Assembly (NCBI RefSeq): GCF_963455295.1
Contig: NZ_OY734020.1
Span: 4,278,001 to 4,342,000, forward strand
Direction of reading: 5' to 3'
Source: Candidatus Thiodiazotropha sp. CDECU1
GTDB taxonomy: Bacteria > Pseudomonadota > Gammaproteobacteria > Chromatiales > Chromatiaceae
Length of the DNA: 64,000 nt
Made by a program: the position numbers and the translations under genes. A model generated the notes under the pieces. The model did not search any database, was not told the origin of the DNA, and saw only the letters and a program-made list of their open reading frames with translations. This document shows, one piece after another, positions 7,848 through 16,408 of the stretch (within the stretch, counting starts at the first letter, position 1; every line of letters begins with the position of its first letter).

Positions 7848-8830
7848 TGGGTATCTCCCGCAGATGCTGTTTCTATGGGACTGATGGTTCCGCGTCCCCC
7901 CATCACCAGCAGCCGTTCATCGCCCTGGGGTATGGCGGTGATGAGGTAGGAGAAGAGGCGCGGCGCCTCGGGTACCCGCACCCAGCGGTCACCCGCCAGC
8001 TGCAGCAGGGTACCGTTGTCGCCGGTGGCGTAGAGCCGGTCACCCTGGGGAATCAGGTTATAGATTGGGGCAGTGCTGACCGATGCCTGACGCTGCCAGG
8101 TCTCGCCCCGGTCCCGGGTATGCAGGATGGTGCCGCTGAGTCCCGCGACCCATCCCTGGTCGAGGCTGGGGAACCAGGCCGCCATGGGATAGAACTCGTT
8201 GGGGATATCGTTGCCACGCTGCCAACTCTCTCCCCCATCCTCGGTGAAGAAGAGTGATCCGAATTCACCGGTGACCACGGCGCGCTCCCTATCGACCCAC
8301 TGGATAGAGGTGAACTGCATATCCTCCTGCTGTGATATCTCCTGCCAGTTACCCTGGGTTTCGTCACTGTGGATCAGGGTACTGAAACTGGCGGCAATCC
8401 AGAACCTTCCCCGGGGATCGCAACTGATCGCCATGGGACTCTCCATGGTCTCCAGTTGCACCGCCCGCCAGTCGTCGCCCTGGGCATCGGAGAGCCACAC
8501 CTTGCGTAGCGTATCGATGGCGGCGAAACTGCCATCTTCGCAACTGGCCACAGCGATCAACGAGGATTGGCTGGGGAGTTGGGTACGCTGCCAGGTCTCT
8601 CCCTTGTCCAGACTGGTGAGCACGGTACCGTAATCCCCCACCGCTATTATGCGCCGGTGATTCGATGCCGCCGCTTTCAACTGGTCGAAGCGGTAGATCG
8701 GTTTTTCGATCTCCCGCTCCACCAGGCTCAGGTCGAGTGGCGCCTCGCAGCCGGCCAGAATGCCGCCAATCACGAGCCAGACAGCGACACCGAGTCTCCT
8801 GCCCAGCCTCAATCGACAATCTTTTCTCAT
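7844..8830 (-). CDS. YCF48/BNR-repeat lipoprotein linked to RND transporter
   Basis: A 328-residue lipoprotein: basic N-terminus, hydrophobic stretch and lipobox (LAGC, cysteine about residue 28). A beta-propeller of repeated blades follows with the sequence type GDxGTxxxTxDxGxTW (for example VGDYGTVLTSLDKGETW and GEFGSLFFTEDGGESW). This is the YCF48/Hcf136 photosystem-II assembly-factor repeat, but the organism shows no sign of photosynthesis. In heterotrophs such proteins sit beside RND/MMPL genes, as here with a four-base overlap, and may be a periplasmic partner of the pump. The start at 8830 is preferred because GGGAGG lies nine bases upstream; ATGs at 8854 and 8839 are possible. Confidence 0.85.
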   Translation of the reverse strand: MRKDCRLRLGRRLGVAVWLVIGGILAGCEAPLDLSLVEREIEKPIYRFDQLKAAASNHRRIIAVGDYGTVLTSLDKGETWQRTQLPSQSSLIAVASCEDGSFAAIDTLRKVWLSDAQGDDWRAVQLETMESPMAISCDPRGRFWIAASFSTLIHSDETQGNWQEISQQEDMQFTSIQWVDRERAVVTGEFGSLFFTEDGGESWQRGNDIPNEFYPMAAWFPSLDQGWVAGLSGTILHTRDRGETWQRQASVSTAPIYNLIPQGDRLYATGDNGTLLQLAGDRWVRVPEAPRLFSYLITAIPQGDERLLVMGGRGTISPIETASAGDTQ

Positions 8831-8855
8831 CTTCCTCATCCTCCCACCGATCAAA

Positions 8856-8908
8856 GGGCCAGGCTGGCCCCAGGTACGGTCAGTGGTTCATAGACGCCTC
8901 TGGCGTCT
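8856..8908. other. Two short hairpins between dmpH and the YCF48-type gene
   Basis: Between the dmpH stop and the next gene lie AGACGCC/GGCGTCT (8892-8908) and GGGCCA/TGGCCC (8856-8870). On the minus strand neither has a convincing T tract (TATG and TTTG follow), so they look like processing or attenuating hairpins. The first is followed by TTTTCGTTTT on the plus strand. Confidence 0.35.
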
Positions 8909-8974
8909 TTTCGTTTTCTCCCGGACAGGTCTTCAGCTAGTCCAGGGGTTATGTCTTTTCCCCCCTCTCCCTCC

Positions 8975-9766
8975 TCAAACAAAGCGCATCCCCACGCTGC
9001 CCAGTCCCTGGTAGCGCACGTTGAGGCAATCACCCTTCTCCATGGCCACCGCGGCAGTGATGCCGCCGGTGAGGATCAGGGTGCCGGCGGGAATCTCCTC
9101 GTCCCGCTCGCCCAGCATGTTGGCCAGCAGGGCCACGCTGGCAGCCGGATGGCCCAGCACCGCGGCGCCGGCTCCCAGCTCCACCACCTGACCGTTCTTC
9201 TCCATCACCACGCCGAGGGTGCGCATGTCGACGTCAGCGGGCGCGGCCATCTGGCCACCCAGCACATAGCGGGAGGAAGAGGCGTTGTCGGCGATGACGC
9301 TGGCCAGATCGAAACGAAAGTTCTCGTAGCGGGAATCGATGATCTCCACCGCCGGGATAACGAAGTCAGTCGCCGCCAGCACATTGCCGATGTGACAGCC
9401 AGGGCCCTTCAGGGGGGCCTTGGTGACGAAGGCGAGCTCCGCCTCCACCTTGGGATGGATCAGCTGATCGGTCTCGATCTCGCCGCCGTCCGGGCGGTCG
9501 AAGTAGTCGGCGAGAAAGCCGTAGATGGGCGTCTCCACTCCCATCTGCTTCATCTTCGCCCGGGAGGTGAGTCCCACCTTGAGGCCGCTGATCAGATTGC
9601 CCCGCTCCAGCTTGCGACGACGAATCGCGAACTGGATGTCGTAGGCGTCGTCGAAGTCCATATCGGGGAAGCGATCGGTGATCTTGGTCGCCTCCTTCGC
9701 CTGCAGCTCGCAGTCTTCGAGATACTCGGCCAGCTCTTCGATGATCTCGTTGCTCAGGGTACTCAT
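8975..9766 (-). CDS. dmpH: 4-oxalocrotonate decarboxylase (meta-cleavage pathway)
   Basis: A 263-residue protein of the hydratase/decarboxylase (FAH-like) family. It carries the blocks typical of DmpH/XylI, including GLKVGLTSRAKMKQMGVETP, HPKVEAELAF and the C-terminal GLGSVGMRFV. It decarboxylates the keto form of 4-oxalocrotonate to 2-hydroxypenta-2,4-dienoate, with metal ligands in the HPKVEAE region and Mg as cofactor in the family. Its start overlaps the dmpG stop by one base (TGATG). The paralogous hydratase dmpE is at 12386-13174, and the two enzymes form a physical complex in Pseudomonas. No tautomerase gene (dmpI) follows, which is unusual. Confidence 0.94.
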   Translation of the reverse strand: MSTLSNEIIEELAEYLEDCELQAKEATKITDRFPDMDFDDAYDIQFAIRRRKLERGNLISGLKVGLTSRAKMKQMGVETPIYGFLADYFDRPDGGEIETDQLIHPKVEAELAFVTKAPLKGPGCHIGNVLAATDFVIPAVEIIDSRYENFRFDLASVIADNASSSRYVLGGQMAAPADVDMRTLGVVMEKNGQVVELGAGAAVLGHPAASVALLANMLGERDEEIPAGTLILTGGITAAVAMEKGDCLNVRYQGLGSVGMRFV

Positions 9767-10806
9767 CAGGCAGTCTCCCCCAGCTTGTTCTGGGCCTTGG
9801 CCATCTCCATGGCCACGTCTTCGATCATGTCCTCCTGGCCGCCGATCATGCCGCGCTTGCCCAGCTCCACCAGCACGTCCCGGGAGGAGACGCCGTAGCG
9901 CTGCTGGGCCCGCTTGGCAAAGAGCAGGAAGGAGGAGTAGACCCCGGCGTAGCCAAGGGTGAGGGCGTCGCGATCGACGCGAATGGGCTGGTCGAGCATG
10001 GGCACGATCAGGTCCTCGGCCACGTCCATCAGCTTGAACAGGTCGGCCCCGGTCTCCACGCCCATGCGCTCGGCCACGGCGACAAAAACCTCCAGCGGGG
10101 TGTTGCCGGCACCGGCGCCCATACCGGCGGCGGAGCCGTCGATGCGGTTGGCCCCTGCTTCGACAGCGGCGAGAGAATTGATAACGCCGAGGGAGAGGTT
10201 GTGGTGACCGTGGAAGCCCAGCTCGGTGGCCGGGTCCAGGGCCTCGCGCACCGCGCTGAGTCGACTGGTGACATCCTCCGGCAGCATGTAGCCGGCGGAG
10301 TCGGTGACATAGATGCAGTTGGCGCCGTAGCCCTGCATCAGCCTGGCCTGTTCGATCAGCTTCTCGGGCCCCACCATGTGGGACATCATGAGAAAGCCGA
10401 CCGTATCCAGCCCCAGCTCACAGGACTTCTTGATGTGCTGCTCCGAGACATCCGCCTCGGTACAGTGGGTGGCGACACGGATGGTATCCACACCGCAGTC
10501 GGCGGCCATCTCCAGCTCCGGCACGGTGCCGATACCCGGCAGCAGCAGGGCGGAGATCTTGGCCTTCTTTACATGGGGCCGTACCGCGCGCAGATACTCC
10601 TCGTCGGTGTGGGCGGGGAAGCCGTAGTTGACCGAGGCGCCGGCCAGGCCGTCGCCGTGGGTCACTTCGATCATCGGCACCCCGGCATCATCCAGGGCGG
10701 AGGCGACGGCGACCATCTGATCCAGGGTTATCTGGTGGCGCTTGGCATGCATGCCGTCACGCAGGCTCATGTCGTGGATGGTGATTTTCTTTCCGTTCAG
10801 GTTCAT
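9766..10806 (-). CDS. dmpG: 4-hydroxy-2-oxovalerate aldolase
   Basis: A 346-residue TIM-barrel aldolase of the HMG-CoA-lyase-like family. The N-terminal [19 protein letters not shown] carries the catalytic aspartate/histidine region, [11 protein letters not shown] carries the metal-binding histidines, and [16 protein letters not shown] follows. It splits 4-hydroxy-2-oxovalerate into pyruvate and acetaldehyde and forms a channelling complex with the acetaldehyde dehydrogenase encoded just upstream (11 bases apart). Length is normal for DmpG/BphI. The one-base overlap with dmpH indicates tight operon packing. Confidence 0.96.
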   Translation of the reverse strand: MNLNGKKITIHDMSLRDGMHAKRHQITLDQMVAVASALDDAGVPMIEVTHGDGLAGASVNYGFPAHTDEEYLRAVRPHVKKAKISALLLPGIGTVPELEMAADCGVDTIRVATHCTEADVSEQHIKKSCELGLDTVGFLMMSHMVGPEKLIEQARLMQGYGANCIYVTDSAGYMLPEDVTSRLSAVREALDPATELGFHGHHNLSLGVINSLAAVEAGANRIDGSAAGMGAGAGNTPLEVFVAVAERMGVETGADLFKLMDVAEDLIVPMLDQPIRVDRDALTLGYAGVYSSFLLFAKRAQQRYGVSSRDVLVELGKRGMIGGQEDMIEDVAMEMAKAQNKLGETA

Positions 10807-10817
10807 CGCTTGTTACC

Positions 10818-11735
10818 TCAGGCGGTGGCCTTTTCAGGCGCCAATACCAGGCTGCCGTTAAGAATCTCTTCCGCGAACATCTCCGCGGTACGCAGACCGG
10901 CGGCGGTCATGATGTCCAGGTTACCGGCGTACTTGGGCAGGTAGTCGCCCAGGCCCTCCACCTCCATGAAGACCGAGACCCGGTTGCCGTCGAACACCGG
11001 GCCGTTCTTCAGCCGGTAGCCGGGCACGTATTTCTGCACCTCGGCGATCATGTCGTGGATCGACTGGGTGATGGCGGCCTGATCCGGCTCGTCCTCGGTG
11101 ATGCAGTGAACGGTGTCGCGCATCATCAGCGGCGGTTCCGCCGGGTTGAGGATGATGATCGCCTTGCCCTTCCTGGCGCCGCCCACCTTCTCCACCGCGC
11201 CGGCGGTGGTCTGGGTAAACTCATCGATGTTCTTGCGGGTGCCGGGACCGGCGGACCGGGAGGAGACGGTGGCGACGATCTCGCCGTAGGCCACAGGCTG
11301 CACCCGACTCACCGCCGCCACCATGGGGATGGTGGCCTGGCCGCCGCAGGTGACCATGTTGACGTTCAGCTCGCGCTTGCCCACGTGATCTTTCAGATTC
11401 ACCGGCGGTACGCAGAAGGGACCGATGGCGGCGGGGGTGAGGTCGATCATGATCGAACCCTGCTCCTGCACCTTGCGGTCGTTCTCTCCGTGCACGTAGG
11501 CCGAGGTGGCGTCGAAACAGATCTGCACATTGTCTTCGCGCATATGGGGCACCAGGCCGTCGACACCCTCGTGGGTGGTCTTCAGGCCCAGCTTGCGGGC
11601 CCGTTCAAGCCCCTCGGAGTCGGGGTCGATACCGACCATCCAGACCGGGTTGATCCAGTCGCTGCGCAACGCCTTGTAGAGCAGATCGGTACCGATGTTG
11701 CCGGAACCGATCAGGGCTGCGTTGATTTTGCTCAT
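10818..11735 (-). CDS. dmpF: Acetaldehyde dehydrogenase (acetylating)
   Basis: A 305-residue enzyme of the DmpF/BphJ/MhpF family. The N-terminal NAD fold has [12 protein letters not shown]. The catalytic cysteine is in [13 protein letters not shown], and [17 protein letters not shown] is a strong family signature. It turns acetaldehyde, CoA and NAD+ into acetyl-CoA, working on acetaldehyde channelled from DmpG. Gene order dmpF-dmpG-dmpH is as in Pseudomonas. The product feeds the TCA cycle. Confidence 0.96.
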   Translation of the reverse strand: MSKINAALIGSGNIGTDLLYKALRSDWINPVWMVGIDPDSEGLERARKLGLKTTHEGVDGLVPHMREDNVQICFDATSAYVHGENDRKVQEQGSIMIDLTPAAIGPFCVPPVNLKDHVGKRELNVNMVTCGGQATIPMVAAVSRVQPVAYGEIVATVSSRSAGPGTRKNIDEFTQTTAGAVEKVGGARKGKAIIILNPAEPPLMMRDTVHCITEDEPDQAAITQSIHDMIAEVQKYVPGYRLKNGPVFDGNRVSVFMEVEGLGDYLPKYAGNLDIMTAAGLRTAEMFAEEILNGSLVLAPEKATA

Positions 11736-11774
11736 AGCTTCAGTCCTCGTTACTTTCAGGGCGAATAGATCGAC

Positions 11775-12368
11775 CTAACTCAAATGTTTACCGGCCTGCC
11801 AGCCGCTCTTGGACAGATGTTCCTCTGCCGTCTCCAGGGGCTCCGCCTCCAGCGGCGTGGCCAGGCTGTCGTTCCAGCGGTTGAAGAATCCAAACAGTCC
11901 GATCACCGCCAGCATCTCGACGATGGCCTCCTCGCTCCAGTGGGCCTTCAGGGACTGGAACAGCTCGTCAGTTACATCGTTGGGCTGGGAGGCGGCGGCG
12001 AGGGCGAAATCGAGGGCCACCCGCTCCGCCTCGCTGTAGTGCTCGCTGCTGCGGTAGTTCCAGACATCCTCCAGCTTCTCCACCGGGATGCCGTGGCGCT
12101 TGGCGCTGACCGCGGTGTGGGCCTTGCAGTACTGACAGCCGGCGGCGCTGCTGGCGACATGGGCCACCAGCCGCTTGAAACCCAGGTCCACCTCTCCATC
12201 CGGGTCGTAGACCGCGGCGCTGAACTGGATGAAGGCGTCCACCAGCTTCGGCTTGCGCTGCATGGTGAGCAGGCTGTTGGGCACGAAGCCCAGGGTCTTT
12301 TCAAAGAACGCGAATCGCTCCGACAATGCGGCATGCAGATCGATGGGCAGTGGATCGAGTCGACTCAT
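11775..12368 (-). CDS. AhpD-like/carboxymuconolactone decarboxylase family protein
   Basis: A 197-residue all-helical protein with the AhpD motif CQYCKAH (cysteines about residues 78 and 81, histidine 84) preceded by the conserved SSAAG. It resembles the peroxidase-related branch of the family. CxxC members reduce peroxides with a thiol partner, while true carboxymuconolactone decarboxylases lack the cysteines; here they are present. It lies between dmpE and dmpF, where Pseudomonas dmp operons have no gene. A role in protecting the oxygen-sensitive ring-cleavage or hydroxylase iron centres, or in detoxifying peroxide from uncoupled hydroxylation, is plausible but inferred. Confidence 0.85.
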   Translation of the reverse strand: MSRLDPLPIDLHAALSERFAFFEKTLGFVPNSLLTMQRKPKLVDAFIQFSAAVYDPDGEVDLGFKRLVAHVASSAAGCQYCKAHTAVSAKRHGIPVEKLEDVWNYRSSEHYSEAERVALDFALAAASQPNDVTDELFQSLKAHWSEEAIVEMLAVIGLFGFFNRWNDSLATPLEAEPLETAEEHLSKSGWQAGKHLS

Positions 12369-12385
12369 GACAGGTCTCCCGGGAA

Positions 12386-13174
12386 TCAGGTGAAGCGAAC
12401 CGAAGCGGAACCGATACCGCCGATGTCCACACGCATGCTGTCCCCCGCCTGGATCGGCTCCAGGGGTACCAGGGAACCGGAGAGGATCACCTCACCGGCC
12501 TTCAAAGGAATACCGAAACGGCCCAGGGTGTTGGCCAGCCAGGCCACGCAGTTGACCGGCGATCCCAGGGCGGCGGCACCGGCGCCGGTGGAGAGCAGCT
12601 CGCCGTTCTTCTCCACCACCATGCCGGCGGTGGCCAGGTCGACCTTGCGCGGATCCACCGCGTTGTCACCCAGCACGAAGAGGCCGCAGGAGGCGTTGTC
12701 CGCCACCGTGTCCTGGATCTTGATCTTCCAGTCGCGAATGCGGGAGTCGACGATCTCGAAGCAGGGAATCACCGCCTCGGTGGCGCGCAATACATCCGCG
12801 TTGCTGACACCGGGACCGAACAGGTCGCGTTTCAGCATGAAGGCGATCTCCCCCTCCGCCCGGGGCTGGATCAGCAGCTCGCTTACCGACATCTCGTCGC
12901 CGTTACCGAAGACCATGCTGTCGGTCAGATAACCGAAATCGGGCTGGTGCACGTTGAGCATGTTCTGCACCGCCTTGGAGGTGACACCGATCTTCTTGCC
13001 GATGATGCTCTCCCCCGCCTCGACCCGGCGGTTCACCATGCGCAGGGAGATGTGGTAGGCGTCTTCGATGGTGATCCCAGGTTCCCGTTCTGTCAGCGGT
13101 TCGACCATGCGGCGTTGGCTGAGGGCATCGAAGAGTTCGTCCCCCAGTGCGTGGATGCGTTGTTCGTTCAGCAT
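12386..13174 (-). CDS. dmpE: 2-hydroxypenta-2,4-dienoate (2-oxopent-4-enoate) hydratase
   Basis: A 262-residue member of the hydratase/decarboxylase family, paralogous to dmpH. It has GKKIGVTSKAVQNML, QPRAEGEIAF and a closing GIGSASVRFT, as expected for DmpE/XylJ/MhpD. It adds water to 2-hydroxypentadienoate to make 4-hydroxy-2-oxovalerate, the DmpG substrate. The start at 13174 follows GAGGAG by eight bases and gives the usual family length. An open frame continues far upstream into dmpC but is not coding there. Confidence 0.94.
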   Translation of the reverse strand: MLNEQRIHALGDELFDALSQRRMVEPLTEREPGITIEDAYHISLRMVNRRVEAGESIIGKKIGVTSKAVQNMLNVHQPDFGYLTDSMVFGNGDEMSVSELLIQPRAEGEIAFMLKRDLFGPGVSNADVLRATEAVIPCFEIVDSRIRDWKIKIQDTVADNASCGLFVLGDNAVDPRKVDLATAGMVVEKNGELLSTGAGAAALGSPVNCVAWLANTLGRFGIPLKAGEVILSGSLVPLEPIQAGDSMRVDIGGIGSASVRFT

Positions 13175-13184
13175 CGATGACTCC

Positions 13185-14645
13185 TCAAAGCTTGATACAA
13201 ACGTTCTTGAGTTCGGTATAGAACTCGAGGGAGTGGACACCACCCTCGCGACCGATACCCGACTGCTTGGCGCCTCCAAAGGGGGTGCGCAGGTCACGCA
13301 GGAACCAGGAGTTGACCCAGGCGATACCCGCATCCGTCTGGGCTGCAACCCGGTGTGCCCGCGAACTGTTCTCGGTCCAGATCGCCGTCGCCAACCCATA
13401 CTCGGTATCGTTGGCCAGGTCGATCACCTCCTCCTCGCTGTCGAAGGGACGGATGTGACAGCAGGGGCCGAATATCTCTTCTCGAACACAGCTGGCATCG
13501 TCGGGCAGATCGGTCCAGATAGTGGGTTGCACCCAGCAGCCGCCGGACAGGCTGTCCGGCATATTGGGTGTGCTGCCACCGGTGATGACAGTAGCGCCCT
13601 CCTGCTCCGCTTTACGGTAGTAGGAGAGAACCTTGTCCCGATGCTCCTGACTGATCAGCGGCCCCATGTCTGTCTCAGGATCATCCCATCTACCCAATTT
13701 CAAAGACTCGGCACCAGCCTTGAGGCGATTGACGAATTCCTCATAGATTGGACGTTCCACATAGACCCGCTCAGTACCAAGGCACACCTGACCACAATTG
13801 GCGAATGCTGAGCGCAGGGTCCCTTCGATGGCCTTCTCCAGATCGCAGTCGGCAAACACCAGGGCCGGGTTCTTGCCTCCAAGTTCGAAGGAGATATCGG
13901 TGATATCGTCTGCGGCCGCTTTCATGATCGCAGCACCGGTACCTGTCTCACCGGTGAAGGTGATCCCATCCACCCCTTTGTGCCGGGTGAGAAACTCCCC
14001 CGCCGAATTCGGGCCGAAGCCGTGCACCACGTTGTAGACTCCCTTGGGTATTCCAACCTGGTTCATCACCTCCCCCAGCAGGGCGGTGGTGAACGGTGTC
14101 TCTTCCGACGGCTTGACCACCACCGTGTTACCGCATGCCAGTGCGGGACCAACCTTCCAGGTCATCAACAGCAAAGGCAGGTTCCAGGGACTGATCACGG
14201 CGATCACCCCCTTCGGTTTACGTAACGAGTAATTCAGTGCCCCTTTCCCATCCGGGGTGTCGAGCATGAAGCTCTCTGTGGGCACATTCTTCACCACATC
14301 GGCAAACACCTTGAAGTTGGCAGCACCGCGGGGAATATCGATATGACAAGCGAGCTTCTGCGGCTTGCCGGTATCCATACACTCCGCTTCGAGAAATTCA
14401 TCGAAGCGAGCGCTGATACCATCCGCCAGTTTGTGCAGCAGATCGGTTCGTTCCGCCAGCGGCATTCGGCCCCACTCACCACCTAGTGCATTCCGCGCCG
14501 AGTTGACCGCCGCATCCACCTCGGGCGCGCCAGCCTCATGCACTATGCCGATCTTCTGTCCAGTCGCCGGATTGATATTGTCGAACATCTTGCCTGATGC
14601 AGAGCCGACAAATTCTCCATTGATGAAGTGTTTGACCTCTTTCAT
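13185..14645 (-). CDS. dmpC: 2-hydroxymuconic semialdehyde dehydrogenase
   Basis: A 486-residue NAD-dependent aldehyde dehydrogenase. Visible are the family blocks ISPWNLPLLLMTWKVGPALA, FTGETGTGAAIM (NAD site), ELGGKNPALVF (general-base glutamate), FANCGQVCLGTERVYVER (catalytic cysteine) and EIFGPCCHIRPF, which are highly typical of DmpC/XylG. It oxidises the ring-cleavage product to 4-oxalocrotonate. I prefer the ATG at 14645 because the product then begins MKEVKHFINGEF, as in known homologues; an in-frame ATG at 14660 exists, and neither has a strong ribosome site. The C-terminus almost touches the dmpE ribosome site. Confidence 0.95.
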   Translation of the reverse strand: MKEVKHFINGEFVGSASGKMFDNINPATGQKIGIVHEAGAPEVDAAVNSARNALGGEWGRMPLAERTDLLHKLADGISARFDEFLEAECMDTGKPQKLACHIDIPRGAANFKVFADVVKNVPTESFMLDTPDGKGALNYSLRKPKGVIAVISPWNLPLLLMTWKVGPALACGNTVVVKPSEETPFTTALLGEVMNQVGIPKGVYNVVHGFGPNSAGEFLTRHKGVDGITFTGETGTGAAIMKAAADDITDISFELGGKNPALVFADCDLEKAIEGTLRSAFANCGQVCLGTERVYVERPIYEEFVNRLKAGAESLKLGRWDDPETDMGPLISQEHRDKVLSYYRKAEQEGATVITGGSTPNMPDSLSGGCWVQPTIWTDLPDDASCVREEIFGPCCHIRPFDSEEEVIDLANDTEYGLATAIWTENSSRAHRVAAQTDAGIAWVNSWFLRDLRTPFGGAKQSGIGREGGVHSLEFYTELKNVCIKL

Positions 14646-14745
14646 TCTATTCACCGTCATTACGTCAAAACTGATAATTACCTGTTAATCTAATTGGCGA
14701 TATGTCTTGATCGACTGGTCACGCAGACGGCCATGATCCACATAC

Positions 14746-14946
14746 TCAACTGGCTTTCTTGTCGTAGGCCTGCCGATTACCACTGCATTTATCGAATTCA
14801 CTCCAGCTCTTCATGAAATGCCGGGAATCATCGGCATGTCCTGTTTCTGTAAAGCCGTCTATGCACAACCTGTCTCTTGAGATGCCTACTTCACCCAGGG
14901 TGATACGGATAAACCTGACCCCATGATCGTCAATCGTTACCGCCAT
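14746..14946 (-). CDS. Small conserved-position protein of unknown function in the dmp operon
   Basis: A 66-residue acidic/polar frame with a perfect AGGAGG ribosome site six bases before its ATG (14946). It lies between dmpQ and dmpC on the same strand with gaps of 68 and 100 bases. No signal peptide, membrane helix or cofactor motif is visible; the C-terminal part holds one cysteine (FDKCSGN). It is not a 4-oxalocrotonate tautomerase: it lacks the N-terminal proline and the family pattern. I do not recognise it. The ribosome site and the position in the operon make it more credible than a chance frame. Confidence 0.55.
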   Translation of the reverse strand: MAVTIDDHGVRFIRITLGEVGISRDRLCIDGFTETGHADDSRHFMKSWSEFDKCSGNRQAYDKKAS

Positions 14947-15014
14947 GAATTCCTCCTGCCGGGACCCTTCCCGTGTTAGTTGATGTTGTGCCTGTTTTTT
15001 GTAGATATGGAACG

Positions 15015-15329
15015 CTATGCTGCGCTCTCGTTACTCGCCTTCGGTTTTGGTGCCAACCTCAGGGAAAGATTGCTCTTGGGGATAACGCGACACGAGAGCA
15101 CTATGCCCTTGCGCTCATCCTCTTCTGTCACGTGGTCACGGTTCATCTTGCGGATCTCATACTCTCCCTGGATGATCTGTACACGGCAGATACCACAACC
15201 GCCGCCCTTGCAACCAACCGGAATTGGCGCCAATCCCTGGGCCTGCATGGCATGCAGTAGGCGCTGCTCTTCCCTGCATTGAAACTGTGCATCCTTGTCT
15301 TCCACGGTGATTTCGAATCGTGCGGACAT
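15015..15329 (-). CDS. dmpQ: [2Fe-2S] ferredoxin of the meta-cleavage pathway
   Basis: A 104-residue plant-type ferredoxin with cluster ligands C40, C45, C48 and C80 (GCKGGGCGICRV and LSCRV). Proteins of the XylT/DmpQ/NahT group re-reduce the active-site iron of catechol 2,3-dioxygenase after it is oxidised by substituted catechols. That matches the presence of dmpB at 19826, although here an inserted cassette separates the two genes by about 4.5 kb. The gene starts two bases after the dmpP stop. Confidence 0.92.
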   Translation of the reverse strand: MSARFEITVEDKDAQFQCREEQRLLHAMQAQGLAPIPVGCKGGGCGICRVQIIQGEYEIRKMNRDHVTEEDERKGIVLSCRVIPKSNLSLRLAPKPKASNESAA

Positions 15330-15331
15330 GA

Positions 15332-16396
15332 TCAGAGTCTCTTGAATACAGGGCTGCGCTTGTTGTTCTCTTCCCCTTTGGTGAGAAAGCGCTCGGTGAA
15401 GATATCGTTTTCGAACAGCCGGCCCTGCATCAGGGCACGAATCGAAGCTTCAATCATTACCGGTGGCCCACACAGATAGGCGGTGTTGCCAGAAAATGTA
15501 TTGTTGAATTGGCGCTGCGCAGCCTCATGTACAAAGCCGGTTTCACCATCCCAGTCATCACCCTCCTCCATTTGCGAAAGCACCGGGATATAGTTGAAAT
15601 TGGAATGCTGATCAGCCAGCGAGCGGAAGAGCGCTTCGTCGTACAGGTCGCGTTTGGCCCGAACCCCATGCAGCAGGGTAATCGGCATCGTGCAAGCCGG
15701 ATCCGCTTCCAACAGATCGAGAATCATCGACTTTGGACTGGAAAGCCCTGTACCTCCGGCGATAAAAATCATTGGCTCGGAACGGGATTTGCGCACGAAA
15801 AACCGGCCATAGGGACCCGTAATCTTCAGCCTGTCTCCGAGCTTAAGCTGGCTATGGATGATGGGAGTCGCTTCACCATCAGCGACCAAACGGATATGGA
15901 GTTCGATTATATTTCGGTCAGAAGGCTTGCTTGCCAGTGAGAAGGCGCGTGGTATCTCAACCCCGGGGACATACAAGTTGATATATTGTCCCGCCTGAAA
16001 GTCGATACCTTCGCCATCCAGTTGCAGCCAGACCCCTTTTACATCATGGGTGAGGTTTTCCAGCCTGACGATCTCAGCCCCAAAGTCCTTCACGGGGATG
16101 ACCCTCGCATCGGGATCTTCATCGATGTCAGCCTCGATCACCGTATCCGATTCAAGGGTGGCGCAACAGGCCAAGACCTTTCCCTCTTCCCGCTCCATAT
16201 CCATCAGGGCAAAGTTGGAGGCGTCTCCCAGATCCACATCCCCTTCGAGCACCTCGACCTTGCAGCTACCACACAAGCCATGACAACAGGCATGGGGCAT
16301 CCAAATTCCCGCGCGCAAACATGCATCGAGGATGTTTTGATCCTCTTCTACAACCACCTCGTCGCCGGTCGGCTCGATAGTAAGTTGGTATGCCAT
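15332..16396 (-). CDS. dmpP: Phenol hydroxylase reductase component (P5)
   Basis: A 354-residue three-domain electron-transfer protein: an N-terminal [2Fe-2S] domain (CCHGLCGSCKVEV, ligands about C37, C42, C45 and C77), an FAD-binding domain (PRAFSLAS) and an NAD-binding domain (IFIAGGTGLSSPKSM and AYLCGPPVMIEA). It passes electrons from NADH to the diiron hydroxylase DmpLNO. In classical operons it follows dmpO directly. Here it is more than 4 kb away and heads a second minus-strand block with its own upstream region of ATCGAT repeats, next to the divergent GntR gene. Confidence 0.95.
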   Translation of the reverse strand: MAYQLTIEPTGDEVVVEEDQNILDACLRAGIWMPHACCHGLCGSCKVEVLEGDVDLGDASNFALMDMEREEGKVLACCATLESDTVIEADIDEDPDARVIPVKDFGAEIVRLENLTHDVKGVWLQLDGEGIDFQAGQYINLYVPGVEIPRAFSLASKPSDRNIIELHIRLVADGEATPIIHSQLKLGDRLKITGPYGRFFVRKSRSEPMIFIAGGTGLSSPKSMILDLLEADPACTMPITLLHGVRAKRDLYDEALFRSLADQHSNFNYIPVLSQMEEGDDWDGETGFVHEAAQRQFNNTFSGNTAYLCGPPVMIEASIRALMQGRLFENDIFTERFLTKGEENNKRSPVFKRL

Positions 16397-16408
16397 ATAG
16401 ATCGCTCC

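Noticed and set aside
7844-8830. Reading the YCF48-type gene as evidence for photosynthesis
   Set aside because: No photosystem or pigment gene is present, and such propeller proteins occur in many heterotrophs beside RND genes.
8892-8911. Hairpin AGACGCC/GGCGTCT as terminator of the dmp lower operon
   Set aside because: The T tract is on the plus strand, while the genes run on the minus strand.
8951-9898. 315-codon plus-strand frame
   Set aside because: It is antisense to dmpH and the end of dmpG, whose families are certain; the GC-rich third positions create long shadow frames.
14333-14346. ATCGATAT within dmpC and similar copies in dmpL as further operators
   Set aside because: They are inside coding sequence and can be explained by codon usage; only the intergenic clusters are counted.
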